From contig NZ_MVFY01000007.1 in assembly GCF_002042885.1 (NCBI RefSeq), forward strand, positions 215,488 through 279,487: DNA of 64,000 nucleotides, written 5' to 3'. Positions within the stretch are counted from its first letter, which is position 1. Every line of letters starts with the position of its first letter. Below are positions 57,148-64,000 of this stretch, piece by piece. The notes below the pieces were generated by a model. That model made no database searches and was not told the origin of the DNA. It saw only the letters and a program-made list of their open reading frames with translations. Both the position numbers and the translations under genes were made by a program. This DNA comes from Citrobacter portucalensis (GTDB lineage Bacteria; Pseudomonadota; Gammaproteobacteria; Enterobacterales; Enterobacteriaceae).

Positions 57148-57174
57148 GCCCGATAAGCCTAGTGCTTATCGGGC
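57148..57174. terminator. Hairpin between chaC and DUF1883 gene
   Basis: An 11-base-pair stem (GCCCGATAAGC and GCTTATCGGGC) with a 5-base loop, followed by GTTTAA. The sequence resembles REP-type palindromes common in enteric genomes and may act as a bidirectional terminator. Confidence 0.65.
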
Positions 57175-57183
57175 GTTTAACGC

Positions 57184-57429
57184 TTAGGCTGCAATAAAAC
57201 TTATCGAATGCTCGAGCGACTGGCTATGGCTGTCGATCAGCACATTCCAGACGCCGGTATACGGTACGGTTAACCATGCGTTATCACGATCCTGCACGCT
57301 TAAGATGTCGGACTGCGTGTCTTTGACGTGATTTTTCTCGCTCATCAGGTGGATGTGGCAGCGCTCAGAACAGCGCACTACCACCGTATCACCACCAAAT
57401 AACTTTAAACTCGCCTTCACTAATGCCAT
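57184..57429 (-). CDS. DUF1883-like small protein
   Basis: An 81-residue protein, MALVKASLKLFGGDTVVVRC to SHSQSLEHSISFIAA, of beta-rich character. The pattern (VVVRCSERCHIHLMSE, WLTVPYTGVWNVLIDSH) matches the DUF1883 type as I recall it: small proteins of unknown function, sometimes N-terminal to TIR domains. It is alone on the minus strand between chaC and ychN; I do not recall a gene here in E. coli K-12. Confidence 0.7.
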   Translation of the reverse strand: MALVKASLKLFGGDTVVVRCSERCHIHLMSEKNHVKDTQSDILSVQDRDNAWLTVPYTGVWNVLIDSHSQSLEHSISFIAA

Positions 57430-57690
57430 TTTTCACCCCGTTCTTGAAAACAACGTACTTTCTGTCGAAAGTGCTGCGTGATGTTGTTCACATTTCACTC
57501 ATTGCATAACACCAAAGGGGGAGCAACAGGATGCTGATTTTGATCAAAAAATGGCATAACGATTAAACAAAAGTGACAAAATACCTCAAAAGGGTTGAAA
57601 GGGCGTGCTAACGTTCAACGAAACCGCGCCCATCTACGATTAAATTCGGAAATTATCGACACTTTCAGTGAGCTTGCCTGAAGCGGTGTA

Positions 57691-58044
57691 TCAGAAGGTT
57701 AATACTTTATCTGCAGCCAGCGTCCATTGAGCCAGTTCTACCAGCGTGCCGACGGCTACTCCGTCAATTAACGGCAGCGTCGTGATCCCGCGGCCATCGG
57801 TGCAGGTTTTACACAGTTTGACCGGCACATTTTGCGCCGTCAGGATCTCCAGCATTTGCTGAATATTGTATCCTTCTGCAGGTTTCTGACCTCGTAATCC
57901 CGCGGTTACCGCGTCCGACATTAAAAATAAACGTAGGTCGAGTTCCGCATCCTGTTCGCGCAGGGCGATGGCCAGACGCAGGCTGTTAAATAACGATTCG
58001 CTTCCATAGGCTGCACCGTTCGCGACGATCACTATCTTTTGCAT
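57691..58044 (-). CDS. ychN: DsrE-fold protein YchN
   Basis: A 117-residue protein with the DsrE/F-like fold, matching E. coli YchN: MQKIVIVANGAAYGSESLFN, RLFLMSDAVTAGLRGQKPAE, conserved Cys pair in VPVKLCKTCTDGRGI. The Cys residues suggest sulfur relay or redox chemistry; function unknown. In E. coli YchN forms a hexamer. Divergent from ychO. Confidence 0.92.
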   Translation of the reverse strand: MQKIVIVANGAAYGSESLFNSLRLAIALREQDAELDLRLFLMSDAVTAGLRGQKPAEGYNIQQMLEILTAQNVPVKLCKTCTDGRGITTLPLIDGVAVGTLVELAQWTLAADKVLTF

Positions 58045-58262
58045 TATTACTCCTGTTGTCAGATGGAAGGGATAATTCCTGGCGTGTATGTTACTCCCTG
58101 TTCCTGATGTGGGAAAGAAAGCATGGTTGCAGGAGTGGGTACCTCTAATTATCCATGTCAGAAAATCCCGAAAACGGGGATAAAGGCTGCAATTAACAGC
58201 CGAAGACGTTATGGTTTAGGTTAAGTGTGTCTAATTAATTGATGTAAGAAACAACTGACGAT

Positions 58263-59648
58263 TTGAGCCGTAATATTTATTTTTCTCTCGCTGTATTCTC
58301 ACTCTTGCCATTGGCAGGCGGTATTGCCAATGCACGGACATCTTTTATTCACCAGGCTGAAAACCCTTTCGATAACAATAGTGATGGCTTACCCGATCTC
58401 GGTATGGCGCCGGAGTCGCGGGCAGGCGAAAAGCACTTTGCCGAAATGGTCAAAGCGTTTGGTGAAGCCAGCATGACCGATAACGGGCTTGATACGGGTG
58501 AACAGGCGAAGCAGTTCGCATTTGGTCAGGTGCGTGACACGGTCAGCGAACAGGTTAATCAGCAACTGGAATCCTGGCTCTCTCCCTGGGGAAACGCCAG
58601 CGTTGGATTGCAGGTGGATAACGAAGGCAGCTTTACCGGAAGTCGGGGAGGCTGGTTTATCCCATGGCAGGACAATCAACGATATTTAACCTGGAGCCAG
58701 TTGGGGCTGACGCAACAGGACGAAGGTTTAGTCAGCAATGCGGGGATTGGGCAGCGCTGGGTACGCGACGGCTGGTTTCTGGGTTACAACACTTTCTATG
58801 ACAACCTGTTGGATGAAAATCTGCCCCGGGGAGGCCTTGGCGCCGAGGCGTGGGGCGAATACTTGCGCTTATCCGCTAACTATTACCAACCGTTGTCCTC
58901 CTGGCAGGAGCGTTCCGCAACCCAGGAACAACGGATGGCCCGCGGCTACGACCTGACTGCGCAAATGCGCATGCCGTTCTATCAACACCTCAATACCAGC
59001 GTCAGCGTGGAACAGTATTTTGGCGACCGGGTGGATTTGTTTCATTCCGGAACCGGGTACCACAATCCTGTGGCGGTGAATCTGGGATTGAGCTATACGC
59101 CGGTGCCGTTGATTACCGTGACGGCACAACATAAGCAGGGCGAAAGCGGAGTCAGCCAGAATAACCTTGGCTTAACGCTGAATTACCGCTTTGGCGTGCC
59201 GCTAAAAAAACAACTGATGGTCAGCGAGGTGGCAAACAGCCGATCGCTGCGAGGCAGTCGTTATGACGATCCGCAGCGTAACAATCTGCCGACGCTGGAA
59301 TATCGCCAGCGTAAAACATTGTCGGTATTTTTGGCCACGCCGCCCTGGGATCTCAAGTCTGGTGAGACGGTGGCGCTGAAGCTGCAGGTGCGTAGTTTGC
59401 ATGGGATCCGCCATTTGACCTGGCAGGGTGATACCCAGGCGTTGAGTTTAACGGCGGGTAGCGATAACCGAAGCGCGCAAGGCTGGACGATTATTATGCC
59501 GAAGTGGGACAGCAGCGAAGGCGCGACAAACCGCTGGCGGTTGTCTGTGGTGGTAGAAGATGAGCAGGGCCAGCGTGTCTCTTCCAATGAGATCACGCTA
59601 TCACTGACCGAACCGTTTATTACCGTTTCGGAAAATGATCCTCGTTAG
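58263..59648 (+). CDS. ychO: Invasin-like inverse autotransporter YchO
   Basis: A 461-residue outer-membrane protein of the intimin/invasin family, matching E. coli YchO. TTG start at 58263, then a signal peptide (YFSLAVFSLLPLAGGIANA). An inverse-autotransporter beta-barrel follows (ESWLSPWGNASVGLQVDNEG, GWFLGYNTFYDNLLDENLPR, VSVEQYFGDRVDLFHSGTGY, NLGLTLNYRFGVPLKKQL), then one Ig-like domain (ETVALKLQVRSLHGIRHLTW). Linked to adhesion in pathogenic E. coli. The initiation site is weak by eye; a downstream start is not obvious. Confidence 0.9.
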   Translation: MSRNIYFSLAVFSLLPLAGGIANARTSFIHQAENPFDNNSDGLPDLGMAPESRAGEKHFAEMVKAFGEASMTDNGLDTGEQAKQFAFGQVRDTVSEQVNQQLESWLSPWGNASVGLQVDNEGSFTGSRGGWFIPWQDNQRYLTWSQLGLTQQDEGLVSNAGIGQRWVRDGWFLGYNTFYDNLLDENLPRGGLGAEAWGEYLRLSANYYQPLSSWQERSATQEQRMARGYDLTAQMRMPFYQHLNTSVSVEQYFGDRVDLFHSGTGYHNPVAVNLGLSYTPVPLITVTAQHKQGESGVSQNNLGLTLNYRFGVPLKKQLMVSEVANSRSLRGSRYDDPQRNNLPTLEYRQRKTLSVFLATPPWDLKSGETVALKLQVRSLHGIRHLTWQGDTQALSLTAGSDNRSAQGWTIIMPKWDSSEGATNRWRLSVVVEDEQGQRVSSNEITLSLTEPFITVSENDPR

Positions 59649-59669
59649 CAATGAAGCATCAACGCGTTA

Positions 59670-60320
59670 TCAGAAAATGCGTTCCTGATGTACCCATACC
59701 GCGGCTTCGACGCGTGATTTGAGCTTCATTTTCTTCAACATATGCTTCACATGGACTTTTACCGTACTTTCAGTGATGTCCAGACGACGGGCGATCATCT
59801 TGTTCGGCAGCCCCTGGGCAATGAGCTTGAGAATGTCGCGCTCACGCGGTGTCAGTTGGGTGACATCACGGTCCGACGTTGCACGATTAGCACGCAGGCT
59901 GGCGGCCAGAACCGGCGTTAAGGCTTCACTCAGCACCATTTCACCGGCCGCTGATTGCTGTAAGGCTTTGAGTAAATCTTCAGGCTCCATATCTTTCAGC
60001 AGATAACCATCAGCGCCGCGTTTCAGTGCGGTAACTACGTCTTCTTCATGATTGGATACGCTAAACACAACGATACGGCCCGACAGTGACTTTTCACGCA
60101 GCATATCGAGAGTTTCCAGACCGTTCATGCCGGGCATGTTGAGATCAAGCAGGATCAGATCGGGATCAAGGGATTCAGCCAGCTCGATACCCTGCTCACC
60201 ATTGCTGGCTTCGCCGACAACGGTAATATCGGGCGCCATGCTGACAAGCTGTTTTACACCGGTTCGCAGCATCGGATGATCGTCGATCAACAGGATGGTT
60301 GCCGGTTCCAGATTACTCAT
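59670..60320 (-). CDS. narL: Nitrate/nitrite response regulator NarL
   Basis: A 216-residue response regulator of the NarL family. Receiver domain with the phospho-acceptor Asp in [17 protein letters not shown] and Lys in [13 protein letters not shown]-terminal LuxR-type helix-turn-helix ([38 protein letters not shown]). It activates nitrate respiration genes and represses others. ATG at 60320 gives the E. coli length and overlaps narX by 8 bases, so narX-narL is an operon. Confidence 0.97.
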   Translation of the reverse strand: MSNLEPATILLIDDHPMLRTGVKQLVSMAPDITVVGEASNGEQGIELAESLDPDLILLDLNMPGMNGLETLDMLREKSLSGRIVVFSVSNHEEDVVTALKRGADGYLLKDMEPEDLLKALQQSAAGEMVLSEALTPVLAASLRANRATSDRDVTQLTPRERDILKLIAQGLPNKMIARRLDITESTVKVHVKHMLKKMKLKSRVEAAVWVHQERIF

Positions 60321-62109
60321 GGGTATCTCCTTGGACTTCTGTGAAGTTTGTTTCGGGAATAAAAGTGACAGCAACTTCAGTACCGCCCGTCTCGCGACGG
60401 CGTACGCGGCAATCGCCGCGCAAGCTCTGCGCACGGTCGCGCATTATAATCATGCCGTAGTGGTTACTGCGTTCGGCGTTTTCCGGTACGCCGCAGCCGT
60501 TATCTTGTACTGTTAGTTTGACCTGCTTGCCATTTTGCACCACCGTCACGACCACTTCATTGGCTTGAGAGTGTTTAAGTGCATTACTCAGGGCTTCGCG
60601 CGCAATTTGTAGCAGGTGAATCGCCTGATGCGAAGGGACCAGGCGTGGCGGTAGCTGATAATCCAGCTTAACCGTAAATCCAAAACGGGCGCTGTACTCC
60701 TGACAGCTGGCTTCCAGAGCCGGTCGTAATCCTGGTTCCGTGAGCTGTAAACGGAAGGTGGTTAACAGCTCACGCAGTTGTGCCCATGAAGCATTCAGCT
60801 CGTTACGAATCTGGCTGAGCAACTCGCGACAGTTATCTGAAAGCGCATCGCCCTGCATCTGCAAACAGCTAACCTGCATCTTCATACAAGAGAGCGATTG
60901 TGCAATAGAATCATGAAGTTCGCGTGCAATGGTGGCACGCTCTTCCATCACGATCAACTGCTGCTGACGCTCCTGATGTCTGTCGAGCGCGAGCGTTGCG
61001 GTCAGTTGCTCAACCAGGGTATCAACCAGCTGCTGCTGATCGTGGCTGAGATGGCGTCCGTTCGGCAAGGTGGCGAGCAGAATACCATATTGGGTATGCG
61101 CATCGGTCAGCCGCCATTTCAATGTGATCCCGCCGTCAATCGCGGGCAGCGTTCCGCGAGGACACAGATGGCAACCTTTTTCATCACAGCTGGCATTGGA
61201 CTGACAGGTAAATTCCTGATGATTGTCTTCATCTTCCAGGTCGTAAACCCGGAGTTCAATATCATGCAGCAAGGTCAAATTTTGCAGACCGTTCAGTACC
61301 GGAGAGAGGCGTTCGCACAACGGCACCTGAGAGTGCAGGCGGCGGTTGGCTTGCCACAGAAAAGAAAGGATCTGATTTTTGTGCTCCAGTCCCGCCGTTT
61401 TTTCCTGCACCCGCTGTTCCAGCACGGCATAACTTTCGGCCAGTTCTTCCGACATATTATTCAGTGCCGAGCCCAGAGCGGCCATCTCATTACGCCCGCT
61501 GATACGCGCGCGTTGGGTAAAATCACGTTGGCTGACGGCTCGCGCCATCGCCAGCAGCTGCTTCCACGGCTCTAACAGGCGCACGCGCAGCCAGATAATG
61601 GTAAAAACCAGCAGCAATGCCATAAATATGGCCATCAGGCGATGCAGCAGGACGACGCGTTCAATGCGTAATTCGGTGGTATGGTCAAAGGCGGTAACCA
61701 GCTTATCCAGACCGCCTACAAAGCGCGTTACATCCTGCGCTACCGCATCAGGCGTTTGCGCATGCGCAAGCCCCGGCGCCAGTTCAGTGTGCCAGTAATC
61801 CTGTAGTGCTTTTAACTGCGCCTGTTGTCCGTCTCGCTTTGCGGCACGCGTCAACTCCGGGCTAAACGCCGTTTTCTCCATTTCATCCAGAAGCGGTTGA
61901 TCGCTAGCGTCCAGCGGTACGGCTGCCAGCAGGCGATAACTCTGCATGCGCAGCGATCCCGCTTTGTTGATTGCATGGGCGCTCCCCTGAACGCCCTGAA
62001 CCAGCCAGCCGGAGACAGCCATACCAGCCACGCCGATGGCTGTGGACAATAAAACAATCAGCGCCACCTGGTTGACCAGCGTAAGCGGGGAGAGACAACG
62101 TTTAAACAT
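60313..62109 (-). CDS. narX: Nitrate/nitrite sensor kinase NarX
   Basis: A 598-residue membrane sensor kinase. Two membrane helices bracket a periplasmic nitrate-binding domain with the P-box ([18 protein letters not shown]). HAMP, a Cys-rich central module ([18 protein letters not shown]), the HisKA_3 dimer domain with the phospho-acceptor His ([20 protein letters not shown]) and an ATPase domain ([28 protein letters not shown]) follow. It phosphorylates NarL, and NarP if present. Divergent from narK. Confidence 0.97.
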   Translation of the reverse strand: MFKRCLSPLTLVNQVALIVLLSTAIGVAGMAVSGWLVQGVQGSAHAINKAGSLRMQSYRLLAAVPLDASDQPLLDEMEKTAFSPELTRAAKRDGQQAQLKALQDYWHTELAPGLAHAQTPDAVAQDVTRFVGGLDKLVTAFDHTTELRIERVVLLHRLMAIFMALLLVFTIIWLRVRLLEPWKQLLAMARAVSQRDFTQRARISGRNEMAALGSALNNMSEELAESYAVLEQRVQEKTAGLEHKNQILSFLWQANRRLHSQVPLCERLSPVLNGLQNLTLLHDIELRVYDLEDEDNHQEFTCQSNASCDEKGCHLCPRGTLPAIDGGITLKWRLTDAHTQYGILLATLPNGRHLSHDQQQLVDTLVEQLTATLALDRHQERQQQLIVMEERATIARELHDSIAQSLSCMKMQVSCLQMQGDALSDNCRELLSQIRNELNASWAQLRELLTTFRLQLTEPGLRPALEASCQEYSARFGFTVKLDYQLPPRLVPSHQAIHLLQIAREALSNALKHSQANEVVVTVVQNGKQVKLTVQDNGCGVPENAERSNHYGMIIMRDRAQSLRGDCRVRRRETGGTEVAVTFIPETNFTEVQGDTHE

Positions 62110-62207
62110 GGTGACTTGTTCCTTCGGGTTTTCGTCGAACAGAAAACCTTATTGAATGACGATTCTGCTGCAGGCAGTGGCGTTATTCTCGGCGATACAC
62201 TGGAGTA

Positions 62208-62390
62208 TACCCATACCTCAAACGGGCTACCTCTTAATTGCCAGCGGAGGGAGAGATCCTGGGCGAGGGGGAGTAGGGGGCGACAGAAGCGTGAAAAACC
62301 ACATCTTTTTTACCGAAGTTATGTACTCATTTAGGGTAATGATAAATTTTAGGCATGAATAATGACACCTTTTCCTTTGATTTATATCAA
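62208..62390 (+). promoter_or_regulatory. narK promoter region: NarL heptamers and FNR site
   Basis: An exact FNR palindrome TTGATTTATATCAA lies at 62377-62390, about 60 bases before the narK start. NarL-type heptamers (TACYYMT) stand upstream: TACCCAT at 62208-62214, TACCTCA at 62214-62220, TACCTCT at 62228-62234 and TACTCAT at 62324-62330. This matches the known FNR- and NarL-dependent control of narK. The heptamers may also serve narX. Confidence 0.8.
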
Positions 62391-62449
62391 CTTACCTCCA
62401 GCTGTAAACCCTAATGTTGCAGGCATCGAAACAAGTATCAGAGGTGTCT

Positions 62450-63841
62450 ATGAGTCACTCATCTGCCCCGGAAAGGGCATCTGGAGCTGTAATTACCGAA
62501 TGGCGGCCGGAAGATCCCGCCTTCTGGCAGCAGCGTGGTCAACGAATCGCCAGCCGTAACCTGTGGATTTCAGTCCCTTGCTTGCTGCTGGCGTTTTGCG
62601 TGTGGATGTTATTTAGCGCCGTGGCGGTGAACTTACCGAAAGTCGGTTTTGATTTCACCACTGAACAGCTGTTCATGCTGACGGCATTACCTTCGGTGTC
62701 CGGCGCGCTGCTGCGTGTTCCGTACTCCTTTATGGTTCCCCTGTTTGGTGGACGTCGCTGGACAGCGTTTAGCACCGGTATCCTGATCATTCCTTGCGTA
62801 TGGTTAGGTTTTGCGGTGCAGGATACCTCCACGCCGTTTAGTACCTTTATTATTATTTCTCTGTTGTGCGGTTTCGCCGGTGCGAACTTTGCGTCCAGCA
62901 TGGCAAACATCAGTTTCTTCTTTCCAAAACAGAAACAGGGTGGTGCGCTGGGTCTGAACGGTGGCCTGGGCAACATGGGCGTCAGCGTGATGCAGTTGGT
63001 TGCGCCGCTGGTGGTTTCACTGTCAATCTTTGCCGCATTTGGTAGCCACGGGGTTGAACAACCGGATGGTACGCAGCTGTATCTGGCAAACGCCGCATGG
63101 ATTTGGGTACCGTTCCTTGCGGTGTTAACGCTGGCTGCATGGTTTGGTATGAATGAACTGGCAACCTCAAAAGCGTCGCTGAAAGAGCAATTGCCGGTGC
63201 TGAAACGTGGGCATCTGTGGATTATGAGCCTGCTGTATCTGGCAACCTTCGGTTCATTCATCGGTTTCTCTGCCGGTTTTGCCATGTTGTCAAAAACGCA
63301 GTTTCCTGAGGTACAGATCCTGCATTACGCCTTCTTTGGACCGTTGATTGGCGCGCTGGCTCGTTCAGCGGGTGGCGCAATCTCTGACCGTCTGGGCGGA
63401 ACCCGTGTAACGCTGGTGAACTTCGTGCTGATGGCTATTTTCAGTGCCTTACTGTTCCTGACGCTGCCATCAAACGGTGTCGGTGGCAACTTTATCGCCT
63501 TCTTCGCGGTGTTCCTGGCATTGTTCCTGACGGCTGGTCTGGGGAGTGGTTCAACCTTCCAGATGATCTCCGTTATCTTCCGCAAGCTGACGATGGACAG
63601 AGTGAAAGCTGAAGGCGGTTCAGAAGAGAAAGCAATGCGCGAAGCAGCAACCGACACCGCGGCAGCGTTGGGCTTTATCTCAGCCATTGGTGCGATTGGC
63701 GGCTTCTTTATCCCGAAAGCATTTGGTACGTCTCTGGCGTTAACTGGTTCGCCGGTCGATGCGATGAAAGTCTTTCTGATCTTCTATGTCGCTTGTGTGG
63801 TCATCACCTGGGCGGTATACGGACGTCATTCTAAAAAGTAA
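62450..63841 (+). CDS. narK: Nitrate/nitrite antiporter NarK
   Basis: A 463-residue major-facilitator protein that exchanges nitrate and nitrite across the inner membrane. Nitrate-signature regions GFAGANFASSMANISFFFPK, GGALGLNGGLGNMGVSVMQL and FGPLIGALARSAGGAISDRL are intact, and the tail TWAVYGRHSKK matches E. coli. The ATG at 62450 (MSHSSAPERASG) gives the E. coli length; the frame from 62414 adds an unsupported N terminus. Divergent from narX, followed by a strong terminator. Confidence 0.97.
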   Translation: MSHSSAPERASGAVITEWRPEDPAFWQQRGQRIASRNLWISVPCLLLAFCVWMLFSAVAVNLPKVGFDFTTEQLFMLTALPSVSGALLRVPYSFMVPLFGGRRWTAFSTGILIIPCVWLGFAVQDTSTPFSTFIIISLLCGFAGANFASSMANISFFFPKQKQGGALGLNGGLGNMGVSVMQLVAPLVVSLSIFAAFGSHGVEQPDGTQLYLANAAWIWVPFLAVLTLAAWFGMNELATSKASLKEQLPVLKRGHLWIMSLLYLATFGSFIGFSAGFAMLSKTQFPEVQILHYAFFGPLIGALARSAGGAISDRLGGTRVTLVNFVLMAIFSALLFLTLPSNGVGGNFIAFFAVFLALFLTAGLGSGSTFQMISVIFRKLTMDRVKAEGGSEEKAMREAATDTAAALGFISAIGAIGGFFIPKAFGTSLALTGSPVDAMKVFLIFYVACVVITWAVYGRHSKK

Positions 63842-63868
63842 AAAAGTAGTAGCAGTTGATTATCCATT

Positions 63869-63895
63869 GCGCGGTGTTAGACCGCGCTTTTTTTT
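63869..63895 (+). terminator. Intrinsic terminator of narK
   Basis: GCGCGGT and ACCGCGC form a 7-base-pair stem with a 5-base loop, directly followed by eight T residues. Confidence 0.92.
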
Positions 63896-63982
63896 GTTCT
63901 AAATTAGTTACAACATACTTATATGTGAGCTCATGACGAAAGTCTGCGAAAACGGTGCTGGTAATATGCTAAGCAGGGGGGA

Positions 63983-64000
63983 TACCCCTTAATACCCACT
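63983..64000. promoter_or_regulatory. NarL-type heptamers at the right edge (upstream of a likely narG)
   Basis: TACCCCT (63983-63989) and TACCCAC (63993-63999) resemble NarL heptamers. In E. coli narG follows narK, with NarL sites between them; the window ends before any narG coding sequence. Confidence 0.45.

Noticed and set aside
60898..61575. A 225-codon plus-strand frame opposite narX
   Set aside because: Antisense shadow of the conserved kinase gene; no support for translation.

Overview
The window is chromosomal DNA of an enteric gammaproteobacterium very close to Escherichia and Salmonella. Citrobacter is my best guess, by inference. The right half keeps the E. coli gene order ychF-pth-ychH, dauA-prs-ispE-lolB, hemA-prfA-prmC-sirB2-sirB1-kdsA, chaA-chaC, ychN, ychO, narL-narX-narK, and most of these proteins have the same length as their E. 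coli counterparts. Accessory blocks are set into this backbone, mostly in the left half.

Layout. 0-2 kb: end of an archaic (Csu-type) chaperone-usher fimbria operon, with the usher running off the left edge. 2.2-6.2 kb: blue-light locus bluR, bluF, ycgZ-ymgA-ariR and a LuxR-type regulator where E. coli has ymgC. 6.3-11.2 kb: sucrose cluster cscBKA/cscR. 11.7-19.0 kb: a six-gene catabolic operon with a GntR regulator. It reads as a complete non-phosphorylating pathway for a 6-deoxyhexose: sugar dehydrogenase, lactonase, dehydratase, aldolase and lactaldehyde reductase, plus a lone PTS IIC-type permease. 19.1-19.4 kb: decayed sugar permease. 19.5-23.5 kb: an unrecognised operon of a WYL regulator, a coiled-coil/hydrophobic protein, a membrane protein with an HNH-like motif, and a small Cys-cluster protein. 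23.5-23.9 kb: a tRNA-Thr fragment and a tyrosine-integrase remnant. 23.9-33.3 kb: an adhesin island like SPI-3 (FidL-like, MarT-like, a small regulator, and a 2322-residue autotransporter).

33.5-57.5 kb: backbone with three insertions. The first is an aspartokinase III (LysC) paralogue divergent from dat-ddc, which make diaminobutyrate and 1,3-diaminopropane. The second is a 716-bp non-coding element with IS4-like ends, inserted in the loop of the ddc/dauA terminator. The third is bdcA/bdcR-like genes plus an exported amidohydrolase between kdsA and chaA. 57.7-64 kb: ychN, ychO and the nitrate regulatory genes.

The strongest candidates for new biology are the WYL-led operon at 19.5-23.5 kb, the deoxyhexose pathway with its lone IIC permease, the duplicated aspartokinase whose leader looks like an eroded lysine riboswitch, and the palindrome-packed element at 40.9-41.6 kb. 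No rRNA, intact tRNA, CRISPR array or complete prophage was seen. Comparisons with E. coli and other genomes are from memory, not from database searches.
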